Shown here: piece after piece, positions 16,213 to 25,662 of the stretch
How the letters are laid out: every line of letters starts with the position of its first letter
How positions within the stretch are numbered: position 1 is the stretch's first letter
From: Rubrivivax sp.
GTDB taxonomy: Bacteria; Pseudomonadota; Gammaproteobacteria; Burkholderiales; Burkholderiaceae_C
NCBI GenBank assembly: GCA_016719535.1
Contig: JADJYX010000017.1
Span: 62,001-126,000, forward strand
Direction: 5' to 3'
Length of the DNA: 64,000 bases
Translations under genes and position numbers: made by a program
Notes under the pieces: generated by a model
The model's database searches: none
What the model was told of the DNA's origin: nothing
What the model saw: only the letters and a program-made list of their open reading frames with translations

Positions 16213-16947
16213 ATGAATGCCCCCGCCAACGCACGGCCCGACCGCATCCTGGTCGTCGACGACGATGCGCGCATCCGCGACCTGCTGCGCCGCTACCTGT
16301 CGCAGGAAGGCTTCGAGGTGCTGCTGGCCGAGGACGCCAAGGCGCTCAACCGCGTGATGACGCGCGAGACGGTCGACCTCATCGTGCTCGATCTCATGCT
16401 GCCGGGCGAGGACGGCTTGTCGATCTGCCGCCGCCTGCGCGCCGGCAACGACGCCACCCCGATCATCATGCTGACGGCCAAGGTCGAGGACGTGGACCGC
16501 ATCGTCGGCCTGGAGGTGGGCGCCGACGACTACCTGCCCAAACCCTTCAACCCGCGCGAACTGCTGGCCCGCATCCACGCCGTGCTGCGCCGCCGGCCGG
16601 CACAGGAAGCCCCGGGTGCGCCGTCCAAGGACGCCCAGGTCGTCAGCTTCGGCCCCTTCGAATTCGACCTCTCGCTGCGCCGGCTGACCAAGGACGGCCA
16701 GCAGATCGCGCTGACCACCGGCGAATTCAGCATGCTCAAGGCGCTGGTGCGGCACCCGCGCCAGCCGCTGTCGCGCGACAAGCTGGCGCAGCTGGCGCGC
16801 GGCCGCGAATTCGAGCCCTTCGACCGCAGCCTGGACGTGCAGATCTCGCGCCTGCGCAAGATGCTCGAGCCCGATCCGGCGCAGCCGCGCTATATCCAGA
16901 CCGTCTGGGGCGTGGGCTATGTCTTCGTGCCGGACGGCGCCAGCTGA
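16213..16947 (+). CDS. ompR: OmpR-type response regulator
   Basis: A 244-residue two-component regulator. The receiver domain has the acidic pocket VVDDDARIRDL, phospho-acceptor D60 in LIVLDLMLPGEDG, T in MLTAKVED and K in LPKPFNPREL. The C-terminal OmpR/PhoB winged helix runs from about 145 (FEFDLSLRRL, LTTGEFSMLKALV, DVQISRLRKMLEPD, IQTVWGVGYVF). ATG 16213 (MNAPANARPD) is chosen; a longer in-frame start at 16132 covers the likely promoter. The kinase gene follows, so they form one pair. The E. coli regulon cannot be assumed. Confidence 0.9.
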   Translation: MNAPANARPDRILVVDDDARIRDLLRRYLSQEGFEVLLAEDAKALNRVMTRETVDLIVLDLMLPGEDGLSICRRLRAGNDATPIIMLTAKVEDVDRIVGLEVGADDYLPKPFNPRELLARIHAVLRRRPAQEAPGAPSKDAQVVSFGPFEFDLSLRRLTKDGQQIALTTGEFSMLKALVRHPRQPLSRDKLAQLARGREFEPFDRSLDVQISRLRKMLEPDPAQPRYIQTVWGVGYVFVPDGAS

Positions 16948-16978
16948 ACCCCGCCCGCTTGCCGAGACCCGCTGACCG

Positions 16979-18304
16979 GTGCGCCCGCTGCTGCCGCTGA
17001 GCCTGTTCTGGCGCACCTTCTTCCTGCTGGCGCTGCTGCTGGCCGGGGGCGTCTTCGCCTGGGTGCAGACGCTGCGCGCGCTGGAATTCGAGCCGCGCGC
17101 GGTGGCCGCGGCACAGCAGACCGCCAGCCTCGTCAACCTGTCGCGCGCCGCGCTGCTGCAGGCCGACGGCATCAACCGCGTGGCCATCCTCAAGAGCATG
17201 GGCGCGCAGCAGGCGGTGCGCGTGGCGCCGCGCGAACCCGGCGACCGCTGGCAGCCCTACGAGGTCGACCGCTTCACGCGCCGCGTCAGCAGCGAACTGC
17301 GCGCCACGCTGGGGCCCGACGCCATCGTCGCGCGCTCGGTCAACGACAGGCGGGGCATGTGGGTCGGCTTCACCATCGAGCGCGACCGCTACTGGCTGCA
17401 GGCCGAGGAGACGCATGCCTCGCCGCTGTCGAGCAACACCTGGTTCGTCTGGATCGGCATCGCGGCGCTGGCCACGCTGATCGGATCGGCCGCGGTGGCG
17501 CGGCTGATCAACCGGCCGCTCAAGCAGTTGTCGTTTGCCGCCAGCCGCATCCGCGGCGGCGACCTCGACTCGCGCCTGGACGAGAACACGCTGACCAGCG
17601 AGATCCGCGAGGTCAACATGGGCTTCAACCGCATGGCGCGCGAGCTCGCCCGCGTGGAGGAAGACCGCGCGGTGATGCTGGCCGGCATCAGCCACGACCT
17701 GCGCACGCCGCTGGCGCGCTTGCGGCTGGAAACCGAGATGAGCGTCAGCGACGAGGAGGCCAAGCGCAACATGGCGGCCGACATCGACCAGCTCGACGCC
17801 ATCATCGACAAGTTCATGGACTATGCGCGCCCGGGCGAGACGCGGCTGAGCCCGATCCCGGTGGCCAGGCTGATCGAGAAGGAAGCGGCATCGTTCCGCG
17901 ACCCGGCGCAGATCCGCATCAGCGTGCGCGTGCCGGCCGATGTGAAGGTGCTGGGTGACGAGACCGAACTGGCGCGCGTCTTCCTCAACCTGTTCGAGAA
18001 TGCGCGCCGCTACGGGCGCGGCACCTATACCGGCGTGGCCGAGGTGCTGGTCAGCCATGTGCGCGCCGGTGCCTGGGTGATCCTGACCGTGCGCGACCAG
18101 GGCCCCGGCGTGGCCCCCGAGAAGCTGCACCAGCTGACCACGCCCTTCTTCCGCGGCGACGCCGCGCGCACCGCCGCCACCGGCGCCGGCCTGGGCCTGG
18201 CCATCGTCGAGAAGGCGCTGCTGCGCATGGGCGGCAGCCTGGAGCTCAACAATGCGCCCGACGGCGGGCTGATGGCCCACGTGCGGCTGAAGCGGGCCGC
18301 CTGA
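16979..18304 (+). CDS. envZ: EnvZ-type sensor histidine kinase
   Basis: A 441-residue inner-membrane kinase, partner of the preceding regulator. Membrane helices are at about 10-30 and 155-178, flanking a periplasmic sensor of ~125 residues. Then come HAMP (RLINRPLKQLSFAASRI), HisKA with H239 in ISHDLRTPLARLRLE, and HATPase_c with the N box LFENARRYG, DQGPGV and GAGLGLAIVEKAL. The start is GTG 16979, 31 bases after the ompR stop; no ATG is suitably placed. Confidence 0.9.
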   Translation: MRPLLPLSLFWRTFFLLALLLAGGVFAWVQTLRALEFEPRAVAAAQQTASLVNLSRAALLQADGINRVAILKSMGAQQAVRVAPREPGDRWQPYEVDRFTRRVSSELRATLGPDAIVARSVNDRRGMWVGFTIERDRYWLQAEETHASPLSSNTWFVWIGIAALATLIGSAAVARLINRPLKQLSFAASRIRGGDLDSRLDENTLTSEIREVNMGFNRMARELARVEEDRAVMLAGISHDLRTPLARLRLETEMSVSDEEAKRNMAADIDQLDAIIDKFMDYARPGETRLSPIPVARLIEKEAASFRDPAQIRISVRVPADVKVLGDETELARVFLNLFENARRYGRGTYTGVAEVLVSHVRAGAWVILTVRDQGPGVAPEKLHQLTTPFFRGDAARTAATGAGLGLAIVEKALLRMGGSLELNNAPDGGLMAHVRLKRAA

Positions 18305-18316
18305 GGGGGCCTGCGG

Positions 18317-18868
18317 TCAGCCGCCGTCGCCGCGATACCAGCGCGGGAAGAACCGCGCCACCTGCGGCCCCGAGGCCTTCAGCGCGTGGCAGCCGTCGAT
18401 GCTGGGCGGCGGCTGCGCCGCCTCGTCGTCGGCCGGCATCAGCGTCTCCCACATCGCCTGCACGGCGGCGCTGCCCATCACGTTGGCCAGTTCGTTCAGG
18501 TGCGTGCAGCCGGCGGTGCGGCCGAACAGGCGGCGGATGGTGTCGCGGTAGCCGCGGCCGATGCGCACGCCCACCAGCTGCGCATAGTCGGGCGTGATCG
18601 ACCTGCAGGCCTCGCCGTAGGGGCCGGCATCGGTGGCCGCCTGCGCGGCGACGATGGTGGCCGTGCGGTCCAGCGTCAGCCGCAGCCACATGGCGTGCAT
18701 CGGCTGGCCGCCCGGCAGCGTGCCGCCGGCCATGGGCACTTCGTCCGGCCAGATGTCGGTCAGGTGGCCCTCCAGGTCCCACAAGCCGTCTTCGCGGGCG
18801 TAGGAACGGACGGTGATGCTGCGGGTGTGGGAGGCGCGTCGTGCGCAGGCGGGTGCGGGCAGTGGCAT
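18317..18868 (-). CDS. DUF2889 family protein
   Basis: A 183-residue protein of the DUF2889 family. Typical parts are RSITVRSYAREDGLWDLEGH, the middle MWLRLTLDRTATI, and GYRDTIRRLFGRTAGCTHLNE. No signal peptide or membrane segment is seen and the role is unknown. It is convergent with envZ and lies 27 bases upstream of the ATG-to-stop end of the ispD-ispF unit region on the same strand; no functional link is evident. Confidence 0.82.
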   Translation of the reverse strand: MPLPAPACARRASHTRSITVRSYAREDGLWDLEGHLTDIWPDEVPMAGGTLPGGQPMHAMWLRLTLDRTATIVAAQAATDAGPYGEACRSITPDYAQLVGVRIGRGYRDTIRRLFGRTAGCTHLNELANVMGSAAVQAMWETLMPADDEAAQPPPSIDGCHALKASGPQVARFFPRWYRGDGG

Positions 18869-18895
18869 GGTCGGGTGGTGGTGGTGCAGGGCCGG

Positions 18896-19396
18896 TCAGA
18901 CGGGGGCGGCGCGGCGCAGCAGCAGGCACACCGCGCGCGCCTCGATCGCGCGCCCCTCGCCCACCGGGCCCATCTTCTCGGCCGTCTTCGCCTTCACGTT
19001 GACGGCATCGGCCGCCAGGCCCAGCGTGGTGGCGATGCACGACACCATCGCCGGGATATGCGGCGCCATCTTCGGCGCCTGCGCGACGATGGTGGCATCG
19101 ACATTCAGCGGCTCGAAGCCGGCGGCACGCACGCGGCGCGCGGCCTCGGCCAGCAGGGCCGTCGAATCGGCACCCTGGAAGGCGGGGTCGGTGTCGGGAA
19201 AATGGCGGCCGATGTCGCCCAGCGCCGCCGCGCCCAGCAGTGCATCGGTGATGGCATGCAGCAGCGCATCGGCGTCGCTGTGGCCCAGCAGGCCGTGGCT
19301 GTGCGGGATGGTCACGCCGCCCAGCACCAGCGGGCGGCCGGCCACGAGCGCGTGCGTGTCCCAGCCTTCGCCGATGCGCAGTCCGTTCAGGTTCAT
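18896..19396 (-). CDS. ispF: 2-C-methyl-D-erythritol 2,4-cyclodiphosphate synthase
   Basis: IspF forms the cyclic diphosphate in the MEP isoprenoid pathway. The 166-residue protein has the metal ligands D13 and H15 in GEGWDTHALV, the loop LLGHSDADALLHAITDALLGA, FPDTDPAFQGADS, and the C-terminal VNVKAKTAEKMGPVGEGRAIEA. ATG overlaps the ispD stop by 4 bases, so the two are coupled. Confidence 0.97.
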   Translation of the reverse strand: MNLNGLRIGEGWDTHALVAGRPLVLGGVTIPHSHGLLGHSDADALLHAITDALLGAAALGDIGRHFPDTDPAFQGADSTALLAEAARRVRAAGFEPLNVDATIVAQAPKMAPHIPAMVSCIATTLGLAADAVNVKAKTAEKMGPVGEGRAIEARAVCLLLRRAAPV

Positions 19397-20103
19397 CGTG
19401 TCGCCAGCAGCCGTTCGGCCAGGCCGAAATCGGCCGGCCAGGTGATCTTCAGATTCTCCCAGTCGCCGACCACCAGCCGCGGCCGGTGGCCCAGTGCCTC
19501 GATCGCGCTGGCTTCGTCGGTGACCTGCGCGCCGGCATGCGCCAGCGCCTGCTGCAGCAGACCCAGGCGGAACATCTGCGGCGTCTGCGCCGCCCACAGG
19601 CCCTGGCGCGGCACGGTCTCGCGCACGCGCCCATCGCCATCGTCGCGCTTGAGCGTATCGGATAGCGGCAGCGCCAGCAGGCCACCCACCGCATCGTCGG
19701 CACAGGCGGCGATCAGCCGTTCGACCCATGCCGGTCGCAGCAGGCAGCGCGCAGCATCGTGCACCAGCACCCAGTCGTGATCGCGCGCGCCGCGTTCGCG
19801 CAGCGCCACCAGGCCCTGGGTCACCGTGGCCGCGCGCGTGGGGCCACCCACGCGGGCCAGCCAGCGGCGGTCGAAGGCATCGGCCGGCACCAGGGCCTCG
19901 AAATGATGGTCATCGGGGCTGATGACCACCAGCGTCGCCGCCAGTTGCGGCACCGCGCGCAGCGCCGCCAGCGTGTGGCACACCAGCGGCTGCCCGGCCA
20001 GCGGTGCATATTGCTTGGGCAGCGAGGTGCCGGCACGCTCGCCCACGCCGCCGCAGGGCACCAGCGCATGCAAGCGCCGGGGTGGGTCCGAAGTTGCCGT
20101 CAT
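19393..20103 (-). CDS. ispD: 2-C-methyl-D-erythritol 4-phosphate cytidylyltransferase
   Basis: IspD makes CDP-ME from MEP and CTP. The 236-residue protein has an N-terminal nucleotide loop LVPCGGVGERAGTSLPKQY, the family's DWVLVHDAARCLL, and TPQMFRLGLLQQAL followed by VTDEASAIEALG. The usual PAAGxGxR loop reads PCGGVGER here, within family variation. It is divergent from mfd, with a shared 52-base spacer. Confidence 0.96.
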   Translation of the reverse strand: MTATSDPPRRLHALVPCGGVGERAGTSLPKQYAPLAGQPLVCHTLAALRAVPQLAATLVVISPDDHHFEALVPADAFDRRWLARVGGPTRAATVTQGLVALRERGARDHDWVLVHDAARCLLRPAWVERLIAACADDAVGGLLALPLSDTLKRDDGDGRVRETVPRQGLWAAQTPQMFRLGLLQQALAHAGAQVTDEASAIEALGHRPRLVVGDWENLKITWPADFGLAERLLATR

Positions 20104-20109
20104 CGGTCA

Positions 20110-20119
20110 ATTCTAGAAT
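20110..20119. promoter_or_regulatory. Palindromic double -10 between ispD and mfd
   Basis: ATTCTAGAAT is a perfect 10-base palindrome that gives a TAGAAT hexamer on each strand. The plus-strand copy lies 36 bases before mfd; the minus-strand copy lies 7 bases before the ispD ATG, so ispD would be close to leaderless. No clear -35 on either side. Confidence 0.4.
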
Positions 20120-20155
20120 CCGCCCCTTCGCGCGACCGTTCGCGCCCGCCCTGGC

Positions 20156-23100
20156 ATGCAGCTTCCCTCGATCGCGCCCGGCAAGCGCTTCACCCTGCCC
20201 CGCCCGCTCGGCTCCGCCGACGCCCTGCTGCTGGCCCGCCAGGCCGCGGCGGCCAAGGCCGCCGGCCGCGTGCTGGCCATCGTCACCGCCGAGCCCTCCG
20301 ACAGCACGCGGCTGGCCGACGAACTGCCGTTCTTCGACCCCGGTCTGCGCGTGGCGCTGTTTCCCGACTGGGAGACGCTGCCCTACGACACCTTCAGCCC
20401 GCACCAGGACCTGGTCAGCGAACGCCTGGCCACGCTGTGGCGCGTGCGCAATGCCGATGTGGACGTGGTGCTGCTGCCCGCCACCACCGCGCTGACGCGG
20501 CTGGCGCCGCCGTCCTTCATGGCCGGCACCACTTTCCAGTTCAAGCAGAAGACGCGGCTGGACGAGGCGAAGCTGAAGGGCCAGCTGACGCTGGCCGGCT
20601 ACCAGCATGTCAGCCAGGTGGTGTCGCCGGGCGAATATGCGGTGCGCGGCGGGCTGATCGACCTCTTTCCGATGGGCAGCCCGGTGCCTTATCGGGTGGA
20701 CCTGTTCGGCGACGAGATCGACTCCATCCGCACCTTCGACCCCGACACGCAGCGCAGCCTGTACCCGGTGCCCGAGGTGCGGCTGCTGCCCGGGCGCGAA
20801 TTTCCGCTGGACGAGGCGGCACGCACCGCGTTCCGTGCGCGCTGGCGCGAGCGCCTGGAAGGCGACCCGACACGCAGCCGCATCTACAAGGACATCCAGC
20901 AGGGCATCGCCAGCGGCGGCATCGAGTACTACCTGCCCCTCTTCTTCGACGAGACGGCGACGATCTTCGACTACCTGGGCGAACAGTCGATGGTGGTGCT
21001 GCACGGCGAGATCGACGCCGCGCTGCAGCGCTTCTGGGCCGATACACGCGAACGCCACCGCTTCCTGCAGCACGACCCCGAGCGCCCGATCCTGGCGCCT
21101 GAAAGCCTGTACCTGCGGCCGGAGGATCTGTTTGCCCTGACGCAGCCGCTGCCGACACTGGTGCTGCGCGGCGATCAGCCTGTGGACTGGGCGCGCCCGC
21201 TGCCCGAGCTCGCCGTCGACCGCGGCGCCACCGAGCCGCTGGCCGCGCTGGAAAAGCACCTCGACGCCACGCCGCACCGCGTGCTGATCGTCGCCGAGAG
21301 CGAGGGCCGGCGCGAAAGCGTGCTCGACCTGCTGCGTGACCACAGGATCAGCGTGCCCAGCGTGGCCACGCTGGCCGAATTCCTGGCAGGCGACGAGAAA
21401 GTCGCCATCGCCGCCGCGCCGCTGGCCGCGGGCTTCCACTGGCACGAGCCGGCCGACGCCATCTCGGTGCAGTTCATCACCGAGACCGAGCTCTTCGCCA
21501 GCACGCCGCAGGCCAGGCGCCGGCGCAAGCAGGAGCAGGTCAGCAGCGTCGATGCGCTGATCAAGGACCTGTCGGAGCTGAAGATCGGCGACCCGGTGGT
21601 GCACATCAGCCACGGCATCGGGCGCTACCAGGGCTTGCTGAATATCGACCTGGGCGACGGTCCGTCGGAGTTTCTGCACCTGGTCTATGCCGACAAGGCC
21701 ACGCTGTATGTGCCGGTGTCGCAGCTGCACCTGATCGGCCGCTATACCGGTGTCTCGGCCGACGAGGCGCCGCTGCACCGGCTGGGCTCGGGGCAGTGGG
21801 AGAAGGCGCGCCGCAAGGCCGCCGAGCAGGTGCGCGACACGGCTGCCGAGCTGCTCAACCTGTATGCCCAGCGCGCTGCGCGCGACGGCTTTGCGCACCG
21901 CTTCAGCGCGCACGACTACGAGGCCTTTGCCACCAGCTTCGGCTTCGAGGAGACGCCCGACCAGCGTGCCGCCATCCATGCGGTGATCCAGGACATGATC
22001 AGCCCGAAGCCGATGGACCGCCTGGTGTGCGGCGATGTCGGCTTCGGCAAGACCGAGGTCGCGCTGCGCGCCGCCTTCGTCGCCGTGCACGGCGGCAAGC
22101 AGGTGGCGATGCTGGCACCGACCACGCTGCTGGCCGAGCAGCATTACCAGACCCTGGTCGACCGCTTCGGCAAATGGCCGGTGAAGATCGCCGAACTGAG
22201 CCGCTTCCGCAGCCCGAAGGAGGTGAAGGCGGCGCTGGAGGGCATCGCGGCCGGCACCGTCGACATCGTCGTCGGCACGCACAAGCTGCTGAGCCAGGAT
22301 GTGAAGTTCAAGCGCCTGGGCCTGCTGATCATCGACGAGGAACACCGCTTCGGCGTGCGCCACAAGGAGGCGATGAAGGCGCTGCGTGCCGAGGTCGACG
22401 TGCTGACGCTCACCGCCACGCCGATCCCGCGCACGCTGGGCATGGCGCTGGAGGGGCTGCGGGACTTGAGCGTCATCGCCACCGCGCCGCAGCGGCGGCT
22501 GGCCATCAAGACCTTCGTGCGCAACGAAGGGTCAGGCACCATCCGCGAGGCCGTGCTGCGCGAGCTCAAGCGCGGCGGCCAAGTCTATTTTCTGCACAAC
22601 GAGGTGGAGACGATCGAGAACCGGGCGCAGAAGCTGGCCGAGCTGCTGCCCGAGGCGCGCATCGGCATCGCGCATGGCCAGATGCCCGAGCGCCAGCTCG
22701 AACACGTGATGCGCGACTTCGTCGCCCAGCGCTTCAACCTGCTGCTGTGCTCGACCATCATCGAGACCGGCATCGACGTGCCCAGCGCCAACACCATCGT
22801 CATGAGCCGCGCCGACAAATTCGGCCTGGCGCAGCTGCACCAGCTGCGCGGGCGCGTCGGCCGCAGCCACCACCAGGCCTATGCCTACCTGCTGGTGCCC
22901 GATGTCGAGGCGCTGACCAAGCAGGCCGCGATGCGGCTGCAGGCCATTCAGGACATGGAAGAGCTGGGCTCGGGCTTCTACCTCGCGATGCACGACCTGG
23001 AGATCCGCGGCGCCGGCGAGGTGCTGGGCGAAAACCAGTCGGGCAACATGATGGAAGTCGGCTTCCAGCTCTACAACGACATGCTGGCCGAGGCCGTGCG

Positions 23101-23602
23101 CAGCCTGAAGGCCGGGCGCGAGCCCGACCTGCTGAGCCCGCTGGGCGGACTCTTCGGCAGCACCACCGAGGTCAACCTGCACGCCCCCGCGCTGCTGCCC
23201 GACGCCTATTGCGGCGACGTGCATGCGCGGCTGTCGCTCTACAAGCGCCTGGCCAGCGCCGACAGCAACGACGCCATCGACCGCCTGCTGGAAGAGGTGA
23301 CCGACCGCTTCGGCAAGCTGCCCGCGCAGGGGCAGACGCTGTTCGACACCCACCGCCTGCGCGTGCTGGCAAGACCCTACGGCGTGGCCAAGATCGATGC
23401 CGGCCCGAAGCTGATGAATATCGTCTTCCGCCCCAACCCGCCGGTCGACGCGCAGCGCATCATCGCGCTGGTGCAGAAGAACCGCGCCGTCAAGCTGGCC
23501 GGCAACGACAAGCTGCGCATCGAACGCGAATGTGCCGCCGTCGGCGACCGTGCGCAGTATGTGCGCGACGTGCTGCGGGCACTGGGGCCGCCGGTGGCCT
23601 AG
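20156..23602 (+). CDS. mfd: Transcription-repair coupling factor Mfd
   Basis: Mfd removes RNA polymerase stalled at DNA damage and recruits UvrA. The 1148-residue length matches the family. The N-terminal UvrB-like region carries LFPDWETLPYDTFSPHQDLVS; the CarD-like RNAP-interaction domain has GDPVVHISHGIGRYQG near 480; the helicase core has Walker A in GDVGFGKTEVALRAAF, the DEEHRFGVRHKE box, TATPIPRTLGMAL and the RGRVGRSHHQAYAYLL motif VI; a TRCF C-terminal domain ends it. The stop overlaps the convergent lutC stop by 4 bases. Confidence 0.98.
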   Translation: MQLPSIAPGKRFTLPRPLGSADALLLARQAAAAKAAGRVLAIVTAEPSDSTRLADELPFFDPGLRVALFPDWETLPYDTFSPHQDLVSERLATLWRVRNADVDVVLLPATTALTRLAPPSFMAGTTFQFKQKTRLDEAKLKGQLTLAGYQHVSQVVSPGEYAVRGGLIDLFPMGSPVPYRVDLFGDEIDSIRTFDPDTQRSLYPVPEVRLLPGREFPLDEAARTAFRARWRERLEGDPTRSRIYKDIQQGIASGGIEYYLPLFFDETATIFDYLGEQSMVVLHGEIDAALQRFWADTRERHRFLQHDPERPILAPESLYLRPEDLFALTQPLPTLVLRGDQPVDWARPLPELAVDRGATEPLAALEKHLDATPHRVLIVAESEGRRESVLDLLRDHRISVPSVATLAEFLAGDEKVAIAAAPLAAGFHWHEPADAISVQFITETELFASTPQARRRRKQEQVSSVDALIKDLSELKIGDPVVHISHGIGRYQGLLNIDLGDGPSEFLHLVYADKATLYVPVSQLHLIGRYTGVSADEAPLHRLGSGQWEKARRKAAEQVRDTAAELLNLYAQRAARDGFAHRFSAHDYEAFATSFGFEETPDQRAAIHAVIQDMISPKPMDRLVCGDVGFGKTEVALRAAFVAVHGGKQVAMLAPTTLLAEQHYQTLVDRFGKWPVKIAELSRFRSPKEVKAALEGIAAGTVDIVVGTHKLLSQDVKFKRLGLLIIDEEHRFGVRHKEAMKALRAEVDVLTLTATPIPRTLGMALEGLRDLSVIATAPQRRLAIKTFVRNEGSGTIREAVLRELKRGGQVYFLHNEVETIENRAQKLAELLPEARIGIAHGQMPERQLEHVMRDFVAQRFNLLLCSTIIETGIDVPSANTIVMSRADKFGLAQLHQLRGRVGRSHHQAYAYLLVPDVEALTKQAAMRLQAIQDMEELGSGFYLAMHDLEIRGAGEVLGENQSGNMMEVGFQLYNDMLAEAVRSLKAGREPDLLSPLGGLFGSTTEVNLHAPALLPDAYCGDVHARLSLYKRLASADSNDAIDRLLEEVTDRFGKLPAQGQTLFDTHRLRVLARPYGVAKIDAGPKLMNIVFRPNPPVDAQRIIALVQKNRAVKLAGNDKLRIERECAAVGDRAQYVRDVLRALGPPVA

Positions 23603-24246
23603 GCCTCGACGATCACCACGTGCAGGAAGCGCGGTCCGTGCGCACCCAGCACCAGGCTGCCCTCGATGTCGGTGGTGCCGCTGGCGCCGGTGATGAGGTT
23701 GAGGTTGCGCGGCATCGGCTGGCCGGCGATGGCCGCCGCATAGTCCTCGAGGTGGCCCACGATGTCGGCGTTGCGCAAGGCCACGATGTGGTGCAGCGGC
23801 AGAAAGTTGGACAGCACGGGCGATTGCGGGCTGGAATGGAAGACCAGCGATCCGGTCTCGGCGATGCCCGCACGCGCCAGGCCCACGGCCACCGCTTCGT
23901 CGGCGGCCACGCGGGGGTGCAGCGCGAAGCCCGTCCAGTCGAGCGCCGCCAGGTCCGGGTGCGGCTGCACGGCCACCGCCGCCGGCAGCTCTTGCTGCTG
24001 CAGATAGGCCGCCACGGCAGCCGGCAAGTCCGCCAGCGACGCGATGCGCTCGGCGCTGGCGGCAACCTTCGGCGAGGTCACGCGCGCCACGAAGGCGTCG
24101 ACCAGCGATCCCGCGGGCAGTTCGGGGCGGATCGACGCCGGCGCTTGCAGCAGCGCGTCCGCCGCCTGGCGGACGGTGGCGGCATCGATGCGGTGGCGGC
24201 CCAGCGCCGCCCGCACCCGGCCCAGGATGTCGTCGCGCGCGCTCAT
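23599..24246 (-). CDS. lutC: Lactate utilization protein LutC
   Basis: A 215-residue LUD-domain protein, third subunit of the LutABC L-lactate oxidising system. It starts MSARDDILGRVRAAL and carries the LUD signatures GIAETGSLVFHSS, LPLHHIVALRNADIVG, and LITGASGTTDIEGSLVLGAHGP. Its ATG overlaps the lutB stop by 4 bases and its stop overlaps the mfd stop at CTAG. Confidence 0.93.
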   Translation of the reverse strand: MSARDDILGRVRAALGRHRIDAATVRQAADALLQAPASIRPELPAGSLVDAFVARVTSPKVAASAERIASLADLPAAVAAYLQQQELPAAVAVQPHPDLAALDWTGFALHPRVAADEAVAVGLARAGIAETGSLVFHSSPQSPVLSNFLPLHHIVALRNADIVGHLEDYAAAIAGQPMPRNLNLITGASGTTDIEGSLVLGAHGPRFLHVVIVEA

Positions 24247-25658
24247 CGCGGCCGCCCCTCGCCGCCGGCATAACGTGCCATGAAGGTACGCCCTTCCGGT
24301 GCCGGAAAATCGCGATGCGCCGTCCACGCACCCAGCCCGGGCATGCGGCGGATGCGCCCGCCGCGGCCGAACAGCTTCATCACGCCGACGGCCACCGACG
24401 CGCCCAGCCGGTACAGCCGCGGATGCGAGGCCACGAAGGTGAACAGCCGCAGGCCGACGCGCATCGAGGCCGGCTCCAGCCCGTCGCGCCAGGAGCGGTC
24501 GCGCCAGCCGCGCAGCAGCGTCGGCAGCGGGATGTTCACCGGGCAGACCTCCTGGCATTTGCCGTTGAGCGTGCACGCATGCGCCAGTTCGCGCGAGTGC
24601 GCCAGGCCGTCCAGCACGGGCGTCAGCACCGCACCCATCGGTCCGGGGTAGGTGCCGCCGTAGGCATGGCCGCCGAGCTGGCGAAAGACCACGCAGTGGT
24701 TCATGCAGGCCCCGCAGCGGATGCAGCGCAGCATCTCGCGCAGGGCGGTGTCGGCCAGCATCTTCGTGCGGCCGTTGTCGACCAGCACGATGTGGAACTC
24801 CTCGGGGCCGTCCTGCTCGCCCGCCGCCTTCGGGCCGCAATGAAAGGTCGTGTACTGCGTGACGTCGGCACCGGTGGCCGAGCGCACCAGCAGGCGCAGC
24901 AGCGCGAAGGCATGCGGCAGGCTGGGCACCAGCTTTTCGATGCCGGCGGTGACGATGTGCACGCGCGGCGGCGAGGTCGTCAGCTCGGCATTGCCCTCGT
25001 TGGTCACGGTGCAGGTGGCACCGGTATCGGCGATGAGGAAATTGGCGCCCGAGATCGCCACGTCGGCGCTGAGAAATTTGTCGCGCAACTCGCGGCGCGC
25101 GCTGTCGACCATGGCCTCGATGCTCTCGTCGCGGTGCGGCGCGCGGTGCGACTTCCTGAACAGCACCGACACCTGCTCGCGCGTGCGGTGCATCGACGGC
25201 CAGACGATGTGCGAGGGCCGGTCGCCGGCCAGCTGCACGATGTGTTCGGCCAGATCGGTCTCGAAGCGCTCGATGCCGGCGGCATCCAGGGCATGCGGCA
25301 GCCCGATCTCCTCGCCGAGCATCGACTTGACCCGCGTCACCCGCCTGGCCTTGGCCTGCCGGCACAGCTCGACGACGATGCGCGAGGCCTCCTGCGCCGT
25401 CGACGCCCAGTGCACCTGGGCGCCGGACGCGATGGCATGGCGCTCGAACTCCAGCAGGTAGTGGTCGAGGTGGGCAATGACATGGTCCTTGATCCGCTGG
25501 CCGCGATCGCGCGCGGCCTCGAACTGCGCAAAGGCCGCCACCGCGGCGGCGCGCTTGCGCTCGGCCGTGCCGGTGGTGCGGTCGATGGCGATCTTCAGCG
25601 TGGGGTCGGCCAGTGCCGCGTCCACACGCTCGCGAAAGGAGACGGCGGAGGTCTGCAT
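24243..25658 (-). CDS. lutB: Iron-sulfur protein LutB
   Basis: A 471-residue LUD and ferredoxin-like protein. The N-terminal LUD part has RVTRVKSMLGEEIGLPHALD and ISGANFLIADTGA; two [4Fe-4S] motifs follow, CIRCGACMNHC (about 315) and CTLNGKCQEVCPVNIP (about 365). With LutA and LutC it oxidises L-lactate to pyruvate. It starts 4 bases after the lutA stop. Confidence 0.95.
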   Translation of the reverse strand: MQTSAVSFRERVDAALADPTLKIAIDRTTGTAERKRAAAVAAFAQFEAARDRGQRIKDHVIAHLDHYLLEFERHAIASGAQVHWASTAQEASRIVVELCRQAKARRVTRVKSMLGEEIGLPHALDAAGIERFETDLAEHIVQLAGDRPSHIVWPSMHRTREQVSVLFRKSHRAPHRDESIEAMVDSARRELRDKFLSADVAISGANFLIADTGATCTVTNEGNAELTTSPPRVHIVTAGIEKLVPSLPHAFALLRLLVRSATGADVTQYTTFHCGPKAAGEQDGPEEFHIVLVDNGRTKMLADTALREMLRCIRCGACMNHCVVFRQLGGHAYGGTYPGPMGAVLTPVLDGLAHSRELAHACTLNGKCQEVCPVNIPLPTLLRGWRDRSWRDGLEPASMRVGLRLFTFVASHPRLYRLGASVAVGVMKLFGRGGRIRRMPGLGAWTAHRDFPAPEGRTFMARYAGGEGRPR

Positions 25659-25662
25659 CGCG

